Notes: a model not told the origin generated them from the sequence alone. Shown: positions 8,172 to 19,469, numbered from the stretch's first letter. The stretch is 64,000 nucleotides of DNA from CAVXJN01 sp963762165 (GCA_963762165.1 CAVXJN010000003.1:1364001-1428000), one strand, 5' to 3'. Program-made: numbers and translations.

Positions 8172-9493
8172 CTCCAGGTCGAGTTTCTTCAGTCGGTAGC
8201 GCAGTTGCCGGAAGCTGATGCCCAGCACTTTGGCGGCGGCGGTCTTGTTGTATTTGGTTTGCTCGAGGGCCCGCTGGATGATTTCCCGTTCGGTCTGGCC
8301 GAGATGTTGGTCCAGCGCGATTCCCGATTCCGGCTGGTCCGCGGCGTCGGTTTCGGGAAGCTGCAAGATCCTGTACCTGAATCTGTTCGCCTTCGCACAG
8401 GGTCATGGCGCGCTCAAGGATGTTTTCCAGTTCCCGCACGTTGCCGGGGAACGGGTAGCGTTCCAGGGCGTGCACCGCCTCGTCGGAAAGCAGGGGCGCG
8501 GTTTCGCCGTGGGCGGCAGAGAGCCGGTCGAGGATGTGTTCGGCCAGCAAGGGAATGTCTTCGGTTCGTTCCCGCAGAGGCGCGACCCGCAGTTCGATGA
8601 CGTTGATGCGGTAGTATAGATCCTGGCGAAAGTCGCCGTGCTGCACCAGTTGCCCAAGGTCTTTGTGGGTGGCGCTGAGAATGCGCACGTCCACTGGGAT
8701 TTCCTGGGATGCGCCCACCGGCCGCACCGCTTTTTCCTGTATCGCGCGCAACAGCTTTACTTGCATGTGCAACGGCAGTTCCGCAACTTCATCCAGGAAT
8801 AGCGTGCCGCCGTGGGCGGCCTGGAACAGGCCTTCCTTCTCCGCATTTGCGCCGGTAAAGCTGCCTTTCTTGTGGCCGAAAAATTCGCTTTCCATCAATT
8901 CAGTTGGTATCGCGCCGCAGTTGACCGGTACGAACGGTTTGTCGGCGCGGGGTCCTTTTTGATGAATGAGTTTGGCGACCAGTTCCTTGCCGGTGCCCGA
9001 CTCGCCGCTGACATAAACCGGTGCTTGGCTGCGCGCAAGCTTGGCGATTTTCGAGCGCGTGGCGCGCATGGCTTCGGATTCGCCGAGCAGGTCGTTGCGG
9101 CTGCGGCGGTCGCGTAGCGGCCGATCGCTGAGTCTGAGCGCTGTGTTGACAAGGTTGCGCAATACCTTCAGATCAACGGGCTTGGAGACGAAATCGAACG
9201 CCCCGGCCTTCAAGTGCTTCCACCGCCGAATCCATATTGCCGTATGCGGTGATCACGGCGACCGGCGTGTCTGGATGTTGTTTCTGTATGAAGCGTACCA
9301 GATCGATCCCGTTGCCATCGGGCAGACGCATGTCGGTGAGACAGAGATCAAAGCGCTTGCGCCCTAGCAGCTGTTCCGCCGCAGCGATATCCGCGGCTGA
9401 GTCGGTGTCGATATCCATACGTCCGAGCGTCAGTTCGAGCAGCTCGCGGATATCAGGCTCGTCGTCGACGATCAGTGCGCTGTGCGCTGCCAT
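8169..9493 (-). CDS. pilR: Type IV fimbriae response regulator PilR, two frameshifts
   Basis: NtrC-family activator of RpoN-dependent pilin transcription. Three frames encode one protein. The receiver domain comes first (LIVDDEPDIREL, phosphoacceptor in CLTDMRLPDG). The AAA+ domain follows, with Walker A GESGTGKE, the RpoN-contacting GAFTGA loop (here KGSFTGA) and Walker B GTLFLDEV. The Fis-type helix-turn-helix closes it (KTAAAKVLGISFRQLRYRLKK). The frame changes near 9211-9214, where CTTGAAG replaces an expected CTGAAG, and near 8366-8370, where CTTGCAG replaces CTGCAG; each is one extra T. Repaired, the product is 440 residues, normal for PilR. The ATG is two bases after the pilS stop. Confidence 0.9.
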
Positions 9494-9495
9494 AA

Positions 9496-11125
9496 TCAGG
9501 CGGTTTTACGCTGAGGTGTCGAAAAGGATATGCGAAAACAGCTACCGCCGGTAGCCGGGCGCAAATAGTTCAATCGCGCCCGGTTACATTCGCACAATTC
9601 TCGGGAAATATAGAGACCCAGACCGGTGCCGTGGGCGGCGGTGGTGTAAAACGGCTCGAAAATCTGTTCGGCGATTTCGGTTGCGATGCCGTCCCCGTTG
9701 TCGAGCACGTCCAGATACGGAGTGCCATAGTCATTGAGTCCGCCGAGCAATTGGATCTGGGGAACACGATCCGGTGCAGCGGCGTGTTCGAGTGCATTGC
9801 CGCACAGATTCCACAACACTTGCTGTAAGTGCGTCGGATCGATATGGATCTCCAACTCGGCCGGTTGCACCTGTACCTGTAACTGATCTGAGGCCAGGTT
9901 CTGGACCGCTTGCAGTTCTTCGGCGAAACCATGCAGCCAAGGCAAGAGAGTGAAGCTGCGCGGATGGGAAGTCTCTCTGCGGGACAACTGTAAGATATTT
10001 TCGATAATCGCATTCATGCGTTTGGAATGGTCGCTGATGATCTGCGTCAGACGCTGCTCATTGTGTTCGAGCTGCGGTGATTCCCCCAGTAATTGCGCGG
10101 CGTGGCTGATAGCGCCCAACGGATTGCGGATTTCATGGGCGATACTGGCGGTCAAGCGTCCCAAGGACGCTAACTTCAACTGCTGCAGACGTTGGTTGGC
10201 CTCGGTGGCGTCTTCCAGAAATATGGCGGTTGCCGCTTGCTGGTCACTGCCAATCTGGGCAAAGCGTGGAATCACCTGGGTGCCGTCCTGGGCCGGTTGA
10301 AAAGGTTGATCCTGAGGATCGCCGCTGCCGCGCCAGTGTTGCATGCGCTCGCGAAGCGGCGCCGAAAGTTGCTCGAGCCGCTGTTCGCGGGACAGGGTCG
10401 GACGGGCCAGCAGATTCCATGCGGCATCGTTGATCAGGCGAACGTTTTCATCTCCGTCGACCACTACCACCCCAGATTGCATGTGGCGAATGATGTAGTC
10501 GTTGACCTGCTCCAGGTTCGCCAGATCGACCCCCCGCTGGCGCGCCAGGGCTTCGCTCTCACGCGCCCGGTTGGCAAGTACGTAGGCGAGCAACGCCGTG
10601 GCGAAAAACGTGATCCCCAGCAGCCCGGCCTGGGTGTAGGCGGTGGTGTCGAAACTGGAGGTCAGGTGCGCGTAGGTCTGTTCGCCGAGTACTGCAAGCG
10701 TTGCCAGGGCCGCGTGAAGCATGGCCAGGCGGCCGACCATCATGACTCCCGCGCCGGCAATGGCGACCACGATCAAAATGCCCAAGCCACTGTTGAGACC
10801 ACCGCTGGCGTGCATCATCAGCGTCAAGGCGGCGATGTCGATCAGGACCTGGGAATTGACCTGGAAAGTGAACGCGGGCCGTCTGATGTGAATGGTGTAG
10901 GCGCTCAGCAGCGCCAGTGCCAGATATGTCAGGCTGGCGGTTTGAAACAGCAGCGGCTGGTAGTTGCCGAGTATGCGCGGGCCGATTCGGACCAGAAACA
11001 CTACCGAAAAAACGGTCGCGAGAATGATGCGGTAGTAGTTGAAATAACGCAGGGGCCGCCACGTTTGTAGCGCTGCGCGGCGCGAGGTAACGCTCGTTTT
11101 GGGGGCTTTCGGCTGCGGCGGCCAT
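9496..11125 (-). CDS. pilS: Sensor histidine kinase PilS, frameshift near the N-terminus
   Basis: Membrane sensor kinase that phosphorylates PilR. Several hydrophobic segments (about the first 190 residues) are followed by a PAS-like region (VVVDGDENVRLINDAAW), the H-box ASIAHEIRNPLGAISHAAQLL with the phosphorylated His, an N-box (LWNLCGNALEHA) and G-boxes (DNGDGI, GTGLGLYISREL). The best start is the ATG at 11125, nine bases after the stop of the upstream gene, giving MAAAAESPQNERYLAPRSA. That frame must change by one base near 11066-11072 to continue QTWRPLRYFNYYRIILATVF, the usual PilS beginning. Without the repair only an internal GTG at 11001 is available. Repaired length is about 542 residues. 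Confidence 0.88.
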
Positions 11126-11133
11126 GGTGCGAT

Positions 11134-11365
11134 TCAATTATTCCGCGCCGGGCCTTGCAGCCGATGGCGGTCGCAGCAATAGTAGTGACCGGCCGTCTGC
11201 AACGCTTCCCGCTTCGGCAGGTGCACGCCGCATTGCGCGCAGCGCACCATGTCCTGCTCGGGCAGTTCCCGAGGCGATTGGGCGCTGGCGGTGTTGGGCG
11301 CGCAGGAAATGGCGCACGACCATAATGCCCACCCAAATGGCAACGATCAGTAACAACAAGCGCAT
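11134..11365 (-). CDS. PP0621-family small membrane protein, frameshifted
   Basis: A short gene upstream of pilS, as in many gammaproteobacteria. It starts MRLLLLIVAIWVGIMVVRHFLRAQ, a single membrane anchor. After a one-base frame change (between about 11265 and 11300) it continues DMVRCAQCGVHLPKREAL and HYYCCDRH, a Cys-rich metal-binding-like tail characteristic of this family. Function unknown. The repaired product is about 76 residues and stops eight bases before the proposed pilS ATG. Confidence 0.65.
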
Positions 11366-11414
11366 AGGTATCAAAAAGGAGACAAAGTCGGACCATAGCC
11401 AGTGTCCGTAATTC

Positions 11415-11439
11415 GGCCGACGGACGCAAGCCGTCGGCC
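11415..11439. other. Strong GC-rich hairpin in the divergent pilS/sucC gap
   Basis: A perfect nine-base stem (GGCCGACGG with CCGTCGGCC) and seven-base loop, followed by only three T residues. It lies between divergent genes, so a terminator role is not obvious. It could shield sucC from distant readthrough or act as an mRNA 5' structure. Confidence 0.4.
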
Positions 11440-11494
11440 TTTGCGCCGATCGTGGGTTTGATCCAAACTACGCCTTTGACAGTCGGATCCCGTC

Positions 11495-12655
<1,161 letters not shown>

Positions 12656-12953
12656 CGCATGCGCCAGTTCGGCGGTCAATAGGCCGCCTATGATCGACGT
12701 GTCGGGCGCGGCTCATTCGGCAGCAGGCACACAAATGCACAGGGCGCGATGCGCGCGCGGGACCTGGGACTCGCGGCGCGGGAACAGGAACGACGGCGTC
12801 GGTCCGTCAGGTAACGAAGATGTGGCGACCGGCTCTCGACCCTGGTGCAACCGACGAATGATGCGGAGTGGAATCGGTCGAACGCTCCGAGTCCATGGTC
12901 GGCGTGGCGCGCACCTTTCTTGAGCGCTTGGTATTGGAAACAAAGAGACAACC
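12656..12953. other. Unusually long sucC-sucD spacer
   Basis: 298 bases with no gene I can support. A short GC-rich inverted repeat (GGCGG and CCGCC around 12675-12695) lies at its start, and a purine-rich AAAGAGA before the sucD ATG may be its ribosome site. I see no tRNA or clear terminator. Confidence 0.5.
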
Positions 12954-13826
12954 ATGAGCATTCTGGTCGACAAAGACACCAAAGTGATTTGCCAGGGTTT
13001 CACGGGCAAGCAGGGTACGTTTCATTCAGAGCAGGCCCTCGCCTATGGCACCAAACTGGTGGGCGGTGTCACGCCGGGCAAGGGGGGGCAGAAGCACATC
13101 GACTTGCCGGTGTTCGACACCGTGCACCGGGCCGTGGAGAAAACCGGCGCCGAAGCGACCATGATCTACGTGCCCGCGCCCTATGCCGCCGATGCCATAC
13201 TCGAGGCCGCCGACGCCGGTATTCGGGTGATCGTCTGCATCACCGAGGGCATTCCGGTCCTGGATATGCTGAAGGTCAAAGCCGCCCTGCGCGACTCCGA
13301 GGCGCGGCTGATCGGCCCCAATTGCCCCGGCATTATCACCCCTGGCGGCTGCAAGATCGGCATCATGCCCGGCAGCATTCATCGCCCGGGACGGGTGGGG
13401 ATCGTTTCGCGTTCGGGCACCTTGACCTATGAAACCGTTTATCAAACCACTCGCCTTGATCTTGGCCAAAGTACTTGCGTCGGTATCGGCGGCGACCCGA
13501 TCCACGGCCTGGATTTCATCGACTGCCTGACGTTGTTCGAACGGGACTCGCAGACCGAAGGCATCATCCTGGTAGGCGAAATCGGCGGTACGGACGAGGA
13601 GCACGCGGCCGACTTCATCCGCGAGCATGTCAGCAAACCGGTGGTCGCCTACATTGCCGGCGTTACGGCGCCGCCCGGTAAGCGTATGGGCCACGCGGGC
13701 GCCATTATCAGCGGTGGCAAGGGCACCGCCGAGGAGAAATACGCGGCGCTGGAAGCGGCTGGTGTAGCGACCGTCCGCTCGCCCGCCGAAATGGGCAATC
13801 GCATGCGCGAACTGCTGACGTCCTGA
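12954..13826 (+). CDS. sucD: Succinate-CoA ligase (ADP-forming) alpha subunit
   Basis: CoA-binding and phosphohistidine subunit of succinyl-CoA synthetase, 290 residues, the usual length. The N-terminal Rossmann CoA-binding domain starts KDTKVICQGFTGKQGTFHSE. The loop with IGPNCPGIITPG is present. The catalytic His lies in GKRMGHAGAIISGGKGTAEEK. It would work with SucC as an alpha-beta dimer or tetramer in the cytosol. Confidence 0.96.
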   Translation: MSILVDKDTKVICQGFTGKQGTFHSEQALAYGTKLVGGVTPGKGGQKHIDLPVFDTVHRAVEKTGAEATMIYVPAPYAADAILEAADAGIRVIVCITEGIPVLDMLKVKAALRDSEARLIGPNCPGIITPGGCKIGIMPGSIHRPGRVGIVSRSGTLTYETVYQTTRLDLGQSTCVGIGGDPIHGLDFIDCLTLFERDSQTEGIILVGEIGGTDEEHAADFIREHVSKPVVAYIAGVTAPPGKRMGHAGAIISGGKGTAEEKYAALEAAGVATVRSPAEMGNRMRELLTS

Positions 13827-13861
13827 TTGCGCACGATCCTTCGACCCGGTGGGTGTGTCCT

Positions 13862-15508
13862 GTGACCGAATCGCTTCCGACGCTGCGCATCGCTATGGCT
13901 CAGATCGACCTGATGGTGGGCGATATCGACGGCAATGCGCGCAAGATCATTGACTATGCCAAACGCGCGCGGGACGAACTGAATGCCGACCTGGTGGCGT
14001 TCCCCGAACTCAGCCTGACGGGCTATCCTCCGGAAGATCTGCTCCTGCGGCCCGGGCTGCACATGCGTGTACTGCGGGCGCTGGAGCGGGTGCGCAAAGA
14101 TGTCCACGGTATCCACCTGATCGTCGGGTTTCCCCATCAGACCGGCGAAGGGACATTCAACGCCGCCGCGGTGTTGCGCGACGGCGCGCAGCTTTCCGTG
14201 TACCACAAGTTTCATCTGCCCAACTACAGCGTCTTCGACGAAAAGCGCTATTTCCGGTCATCGGACCGTCCATGCGTGGTGAACGTCAACGGCGTGGCGG
14301 TCGGCATCACCATCTGCGAAGACGCCTGGAGCCCAGGGCCCATGCAGCGGTGCGCGGAGGCCGGCGCGCAGTTGATCGTCAATATCAACGCATCGCCCTT
14401 TCATATCGACAAGGGCCGTGACCGCGAGCGGGTCATGACCGAGCGAATTCGCGAAGCCAAGGTGCCGGTCATCTACGTCAATCTGGTCGGTGGCCAGGAT
14501 GAACTGGTATTCGACGGCGATTCGTTCGTCATGGACCGCGACGGGAAAGTCACGCAGCGCGGCGTGGCGTTCGAGGAAGATCTCTATCCGGTGGATTTCG
14601 ACCGTACCCCGTTAGGCTTGGCGCCGCGGCCGCAGTTGCTGCCGGTGCCGATGTCCCCGGAAGCGAGCGCCTATCATGCGCTGGTGCTCGGCGTGCGGGA
14701 CTATGTGTTCAAGAATGGCTTCAAAGGCGCCATTATCGGGTTGTCGGGGGGTATCGATTCGGCCCTGACTCTGGCCGTGGCAACCGACGCGCTGGGCAAG
14801 GATGCGGTGGAAGCGGTGTCGATGCCTTCTCGGTATACCGCCGACATGAGCATCAGCGATGCACGCGCCGAGGCCAAAGCGCTGGGCGTGGAGTTCCACG
14901 TCATTCCCATCGAACCCGCATTCGATGCGTTTTTGGATTTGCTGCGGGACGAATTTGCCGGGCGGCCAGCGGATACCACTGAAGAGAATATCCAGGCCCG
15001 TTGCCGCGGCGTACTGCTGATGGCGATTTCCAACAAGAAGAACAAAATGGTGCTCACTACCGGCAACAAGAGCGAGATGGCGGTCGGCTACGCTACGCTC
15101 TACGGCGACATGGCCGGCGGCTTCTGCGTTTTGAAAGATGTTCCCAAGACGCTGGTTTATCGGCTGTCCGAATATCGCAACGGCGTGTCGCCGGTGATTC
15201 CCCGGCGCGTGATCGATCGGCCGCCGTCGGCCGAACTCGCGCCCGATCAAAAGGACGTCGACAGCCTGCCTCCCTATGAGGTCCTCGATCCGATTCTGGA
15301 AATGTATGTCGAGCAGGACCGTTCGATCGAGGATATCGTCGCGGCGGGTTTCGAGCCCGACACGGTGCGCCGGATCGTACGCATGATCGACCGCAACGAA
15401 TACAAACGCCGCCAGGCGCCGCCCGGCGTGCGCATCACGCGCCGCGCGTTCGGTCGCGACCGCCGCTATCCCATCACGTCCGGTTTCGGCCGCGGCGATG
15501 GCACTTGA
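13862..15508 (+). CDS. nadE: Glutamine-dependent NAD+ synthase
   Basis: Last step of NAD biosynthesis: amidates deamido-NAD using ammonia channelled from glutamine. The N-terminal nitrilase-type glutaminase has the catalytic triad regions (VAFPELSLTGYPPEDLL with Glu, YHKFHLPNY with Lys, GITICEDAWSP with Cys). The C-terminal synthetase has the PP-loop GLSGGIDSALT and TTGNKSEMAVGYATLYGDMAGGF. I took the GTG at 13862 (MTESLPTLRIAMAQ), giving 548 residues; an in-frame GTG at 13853 would add three residues. It follows sucD by 35 bases. Confidence 0.94.
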   Translation: MTESLPTLRIAMAQIDLMVGDIDGNARKIIDYAKRARDELNADLVAFPELSLTGYPPEDLLLRPGLHMRVLRALERVRKDVHGIHLIVGFPHQTGEGTFNAAAVLRDGAQLSVYHKFHLPNYSVFDEKRYFRSSDRPCVVNVNGVAVGITICEDAWSPGPMQRCAEAGAQLIVNINASPFHIDKGRDRERVMTERIREAKVPVIYVNLVGGQDELVFDGDSFVMDRDGKVTQRGVAFEEDLYPVDFDRTPLGLAPRPQLLPVPMSPEASAYHALVLGVRDYVFKNGFKGAIIGLSGGIDSALTLAVATDALGKDAVEAVSMPSRYTADMSISDARAEAKALGVEFHVIPIEPAFDAFLDLLRDEFAGRPADTTEENIQARCRGVLLMAISNKKNKMVLTTGNKSEMAVGYATLYGDMAGGFCVLKDVPKTLVYRLSEYRNGVSPVIPRRVIDRPPSAELAPDQKDVDSLPPYEVLDPILEMYVEQDRSIEDIVAAGFEPDTVRRIVRMIDRNEYKRRQAPPGVRITRRAFGRDRRYPITSGFGRGDGT

Positions 15509-15571
15509 GGGCACGCTTTAACTTCGTCCTGGGTTCTTGTAATGTGTAAGTTTGAGTTTGGGGGACGGAAC

Positions 15572-15910
15572 ATGAAAAAAGTTGAGGCCATCATCAAGCC
15601 ATTCAAGCTCGACGATGTCCGTGAATCCCTTTCCGAAATCGGAATCACGGGTATGACGGCCATCGAAGTCAAAGGCTTCGGGCGCCAGAAGGGCCACACC
15701 GAGTTGTACCGCGGCGCGGAATACGTCGTCGATTTCCTACCCAAAGTGAAGATCGAGATCGTGGTGAGCGATGAGCAGGTGGACCGCTGTATCGAGGTCA
15801 TTACCGAATCCGCGCGCACTGGAAAGATCGGCGACGGCAAAATCTTCGTCACCGACGTAGGCAAGGTCATCCGGATCCGCACCGGCGAAGAGGATCTGGC
15901 TGCAATCTAG
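15572..15910 (+). CDS. glnB: Nitrogen regulatory protein P-II
   Basis: Small trimeric signal protein that reports glutamine and 2-oxoglutarate status and controls GlnD/GlnE/NtrB-type partners. The 112 residues match the family exactly. Tyr51 in the T-loop (ELYRGAEY) is the uridylylation site, and the C-terminal signature GKIGDGKIFV is present. I chose the ATG at 15572 (MKKVEAIIKPFK); an upstream ATG at 15542 adds an unlikely ten residues. No ammonium transporter gene is adjacent, which favours GlnB over GlnK, though either is possible. Confidence 0.92.
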   Translation: MKKVEAIIKPFKLDDVRESLSEIGITGMTAIEVKGFGRQKGHTELYRGAEYVVDFLPKVKIEIVVSDEQVDRCIEVITESARTGKIGDGKIFVTDVGKVIRIRTGEEDLAAI

Positions 15911-16072
15911 GTGCGCCGCGAAATCGTCGCGCTGTAATATGCACCCGTCCCGGTCTGCGGACCGGAATGGTCGGAACGCCCGGGCGGATGCCAGCGCGGT
16001 TGTGTTCGGTTTTCAGCCGGTGCAGGCTCGACTCCCGGGCCGACATTCCTGACGGAGTTCTGCGCGACGTCG

Positions 16073-16594
16073 CTAGCGATATTCGAGGACGTCGTCCAAG
16101 CGTCGCCGCGTGGTCGGCTGCGGCAGTTCTGCCGGATAACCCAGGCTCAGCATCGCTACCGGGTCGTAGTTCGACTCCAGGTCGAGCGCGGCGCGAACTT
16201 TTGCGTCGTCGAAATAACCAACCCAGGTTGAGCCCATGCCTGCCGCCACTACGGCGAGTTGGGCGTATGCGGCGGCAATGGTGGCGTCCTGGATGGCGTA
16301 CAAGGTCTTGCCGCGTTCGCCGAATTCTTCTGCCGAACGCTGGCGCTCGCAGCAGAACACCAGGCACACCGGTGCCTCGGCGATGAACGCCTGATCGCTG
16401 GCCGCCTGCCGCAATGCGGCGCGGGTATCGCGGTCGCTCACCACCACGATTTTGTATGCCTGCAGATCGCCCGCGGACGGTGCGGCGCAGGCGGTGGCGA
16501 GGATGGCGTGCAGCTTTTCCTGCTCCACCGGCATGTCAGCGTGGTATTTGCGCACGGAATGGCGGCGATGCACGGTTTCAAAGAAATCCCACAT
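16073..16594 (-). CDS. Nitroreductase family protein (FMN-dependent)
   Basis: Flavin oxidoreductase-like protein of 173 residues. It starts MWDFFETVHRRHSVRKYH with the typical R-x-S-x-R FMN phosphate contacts. APSAGDLQ near residue 40 and GMGSTWVGYFDD plus LSLGYPAE near the C-terminus are family signatures. The start at 16594 fits the family better than the upstream in-frame option at 16663. The physiological substrate is unknown. It converges with glnB and precedes bamD, both apparently unrelated. Confidence 0.85.
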   Translation of the reverse strand: MWDFFETVHRRHSVRKYHADMPVEQEKLHAILATACAAPSAGDLQAYKIVVVSDRDTRAALRQAASDQAFIAEAPVCLVFCCERQRSAEEFGERGKTLYAIQDATIAAAYAQLAVVAAGMGSTWVGYFDDAKVRAALDLESNYDPVAMLSLGYPAELPQPTTRRRLDDVLEYR

Positions 16595-16743
16595 GGTGCT
16601 GTCTCCGTGTTCGGCCGCGGGCGACCGTATTGCGAAACCGGGGTCCTGATCGTTCGGGGCCAACCACAGTCAGCCGATCACAGCCAAGCGTGACGCGGCG
16701 GTAATCCGTCGTCGCCTGGCACTGCGAGCGGCTTAGGAGTTGG

Positions 16744-17523
16744 TCAGAACGGCCACCAGCCGCTTTTGTCTGATTTTGCAGTGTAATTCGGATAGTTGGC
16801 CGCCAATACCCGATCGGCGTCCTGGGCAAGCTTCTCCATGCCCATACGTCGGTAGGCCTCGGCAAGCACGGTCAGGGCGTCGGGCATCGGCAATGCGCCA
16901 TCGTAGTTTTCCACCACAGATTTCGCCCGGTTGGCGGCGGCAACGTACGCACCGCGGCGCAGGTAGTACTGCGCTACGTTGACTTCGTGCTTCGCCAGTA
17001 TATTACGCAGATACTGCATGCGTTTGTCCGCATCCAGGGCGTAGCGGCTTTCGGGATATTTCTGCACCAGGTCGCGGAAATCGAAGAACGCCTGACGCGC
17101 CGATGTCGGGTCGCGGGTCGATCGATCCTGGGGGAAAAAGCGCTCGGCGATGCCGCTGTTACGATTGAAATTGACCAAGCCTTTCAGATAGTAGGCATAA
17201 TCCACGTTAGGGTGACGCGGGTGCAGTTTGATGAACCGGTCGGCGGCCGCGATCGCGGACTCCGGCTCATCATACTTATAGTATGCGTAGGCGACTTCCA
17301 GTTGCGCCTGCTGCGCATAGCGGCCGAACGGATACCGCGACTCGAGGATTTCGAAATATTTGATTGCCTGCTCGTAGTCGCCTTCGTTCAGGTCGGTTTT
17401 CGCCTGGGAATAAATCCGGCTGGCGGACCACCCTTCGGTCTCGTCCTTTGGCTTCGGAAGCCAGGAGCAACCTGCGGTCAATACGAGTATGAGAAAAACG
17501 GAGACAAATTTTGCGGTGCGCAT
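16744..17523 (-). CDS. bamD: Outer membrane assembly factor BamD
   Basis: Lipoprotein of the BAM complex that inserts beta-barrels in the outer membrane. The signal peptide ends in the lipobox LTAGC, with acylated Cys19. The mature protein is TPR-like throughout (YEQAIKYFEILESRYPFG, QAQLEVAYAYYKYDEPESAI, ARQAFFDFRDLVQKYPESRYA). Length 259 is typical. It lies divergent from rluD, the common gammaproteobacterial arrangement. Confidence 0.94.
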   Translation of the reverse strand: MRTAKFVSVFLILVLTAGCSWLPKPKDETEGWSASRIYSQAKTDLNEGDYEQAIKYFEILESRYPFGRYAQQAQLEVAYAYYKYDEPESAIAAADRFIKLHPRHPNVDYAYYLKGLVNFNRNSGIAERFFPQDRSTRDPTSARQAFFDFRDLVQKYPESRYALDADKRMQYLRNILAKHEVNVAQYYLRRGAYVAAANRAKSVVENYDGALPMPDALTVLAEAYRRMGMEKLAQDADRVLAANYPNYTAKSDKSGWWPF

Positions 17524-17657
17524 GATGGCGCTAAGGGTATCCTATCTCCCGACGGCAGGAAAGCCGACGCGGCCTTCAGCGCCGTCGTCGGCTGCATTCG
17601 CAATCCCTCACTTGCTGCGCGCTCATGGCGTGGGCGGCGATTCAGTCCGGCGTAGTC

Positions 17658-18644
17658 ATGCAGATTGACCTTGAACAACGAATTCCGGAGCAACTCGGCG
17701 GCATGCGTCTGGATCAGGCGCTAGCGCAGATGTTTCCGGATTTTTCACGGGCGCGTCTCCAGCAATGGGTGCGCGCGGGCGCGGTCCGGGTCGATGACCG
17801 GATACTCAAGCCGCGCGATGCCGTGCGTGGCGGCGAGCAGGTGGTGATCCGCGCCCAACTCGAAGATGAACCCGCCTGCGCCCCCGAACCGATTGCGTTG
17901 GACGTGGTGCACGAAGACGAATGGTTGTTGGTGATCAATAAGCCGGCCGGACTGGTGGTGCATCCGGCGGCGGGCAATTGGGCGGGTACTTTGCAAAACG
18001 CGCTGCTGCACCGATTGCCGGAGCTGGCCGCGGTACCGCGTGCAGGCATCGTCCACCGGCTGGACAAGGACACCAGCGGCCTGTTGGTGGTGGCGCGCAC
18101 TTTGAGCGCTCACAAAGCCCTGGTGGAGCAGCTTCAGGCGCGCACCTTGAAGCGCGAATACCTGGCTGTGGTCCAGGGGGTCATGACGGCGGGCGGCACT
18201 GTCGATGCGCCCATCGGCCGCCATCCCAGCGACCGCAAGCGCATGGCGGTGGTGACGTCGGGCAAGGAGGCGGTCAGCCATTATCGGGTCGTGCAACGCT
18301 TTGCCCATCACACTCTGATCCGGGTGCGATTGGAGACCGGCAGGACGCACCAGATCCGCGTGCACATGGCCCACCTGCGCTATCCGCTATTGGGCGACCC
18401 GGTATACGGCGGCCGGCTACGGCTGCCGGCCGGCGCAAGCCCGGCTTTGACTACGGCGCTGCGCGGATTTCGCCGCCAGGCGCTGCACGCCCAGCGCCTC
18501 GGATTGCTGCATCCCGGTACCGGGACCTTCCGTGAGTGGGAGGCGCCGCTGCCAGCGGACATGGCGCACCTGGTGCAGGCTCTGAGCGACGAGACCGCTG
18601 CGGATGCCGGCGGCGCCCCGCGACCCGGGAACCGGGTGGGCTAG
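17658..18644 (+). CDS. rluD: 23S rRNA pseudouridine synthase RluD
   Basis: Isomerises uridines 1911, 1915 and 1917 of helix 69 in 23S rRNA (E. coli numbering). An N-terminal S4 RNA-binding domain (MRLDQALAQMFPDFSRARLQQWVRAG) precedes the synthase core with catalytic Asp in HRLDKDTSGLLVVA, and ETGRTHQIRVHMAH. I used the ATG at 17658 (MQIDLEQRIPEQ), giving 328 residues. pgeF follows after an AGGAGG site, as in many relatives. Confidence 0.93.
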   Translation: MQIDLEQRIPEQLGGMRLDQALAQMFPDFSRARLQQWVRAGAVRVDDRILKPRDAVRGGEQVVIRAQLEDEPACAPEPIALDVVHEDEWLLVINKPAGLVVHPAAGNWAGTLQNALLHRLPELAAVPRAGIVHRLDKDTSGLLVVARTLSAHKALVEQLQARTLKREYLAVVQGVMTAGGTVDAPIGRHPSDRKRMAVVTSGKEAVSHYRVVQRFAHHTLIRVRLETGRTHQIRVHMAHLRYPLLGDPVYGGRLRLPAGASPALTTALRGFRRQALHAQRLGLLHPGTGTFREWEAPLPADMAHLVQALSDETAADAGGAPRPGNRVG

Positions 18645-18650
18645 GAGGCC

Positions 18651-19392
18651 GTGGCAGATCCCGAGTTCATCGTTCCGCATTGGCCGGCCGCCGCCCGGGT
18701 TCGGGCACTGGTGACGACCCGCCGTGGCGGCGTCAGCCGCGGTCCATACGAAAGTTTCAATCTGGCTGACCACGTCGCCGACGAAGCTGGCGCAGTCGCT
18801 GAAAATCGGCGCCGCTTGCGGCTGGCCGGCGACTTGCCCGGCGAGCCCGCGTGGTTGCGCCAGGTGCATGGAACGGACGCGCTGCCGGCCGCGAACCGTG
18901 ACCCGCGACGCCTGCGCCGACGCCAGTTACACCGATCGCGCCGCGGCGGTGTGTGCGGTGCTCACTGCGGACTGCCTGCCGATCCTGTTGAGCGATGAAG
19001 GAGGGCGCTGGGTCGCCGCGCTGCACGCCGGTTGGCGCGGACTGGCGGCGGGCGTCATCGAGTCTGCGTTGTCGGCCTGGGGGGCCCGTGCGGAGCAGAC
19101 CCTGGCGTGGCTGGGCCCCGCCATCGGGCCGCAGGCGTTTGAAGTGGGCGAAGAAGTGCGCGCCGCTTTTGTGGCCGACGACGGCGAATGCAGCGAAGCG
19201 TTCGTGGCGACCCGGCCCGGCCACTGGAACGCCGACCTCTATCAGCTCGCGCGGCGGCGCCTTGCGGCCTGCGGCGTATCGCGGGTCTGGGGCGGTGGCT
19301 GGTGCACGTTCAGCGATCCGGAGCGGTTTTTTTCCTATCGCCGCGACGGTGTCACTGGGCGCATGGCGAGTCTGATCTGGCTGGAATCTTGA
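18651..19392 (+). CDS. pgeF: Peptidoglycan editing factor PgeF (laccase-domain, YfiH), frameshifted
   Basis: Cu-oxidase-fold enzyme that removes mis-incorporated amino acids from peptidoglycan precursors. The first frame (GTG at 18651 behind AGGAGG) gives PHWPAAARVRALVTTRRGGVS and WLRQVHGTDA, with a metal-binding His. The frame then shifts by one base between about 18865 and 18905. The second frame gives ASYTDRAAAVCAVLTADCLPILL and VAALHAGWRGLAAGVIE, with the remaining Cys and His ligands, to the stop at 19392. Both halves are well conserved, so I read this as one gene with a single-base insertion, about 246 residues when repaired. Confidence 0.87.
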
Positions 19393-19469
19393 CCGGGTGC
19401 CGTTTGGTGGCTGGTGGCAGTGCCTGAATACGGTATCATGGCCGCTTTGCCTACCGAACGGCGTGTGCG

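Noticed and set aside
10192..11070. Plus-strand frame of 292 codons
   Set aside because: It lies antisense to pilS, has no family motif, and is explained by high-GC codon bias in the true gene.
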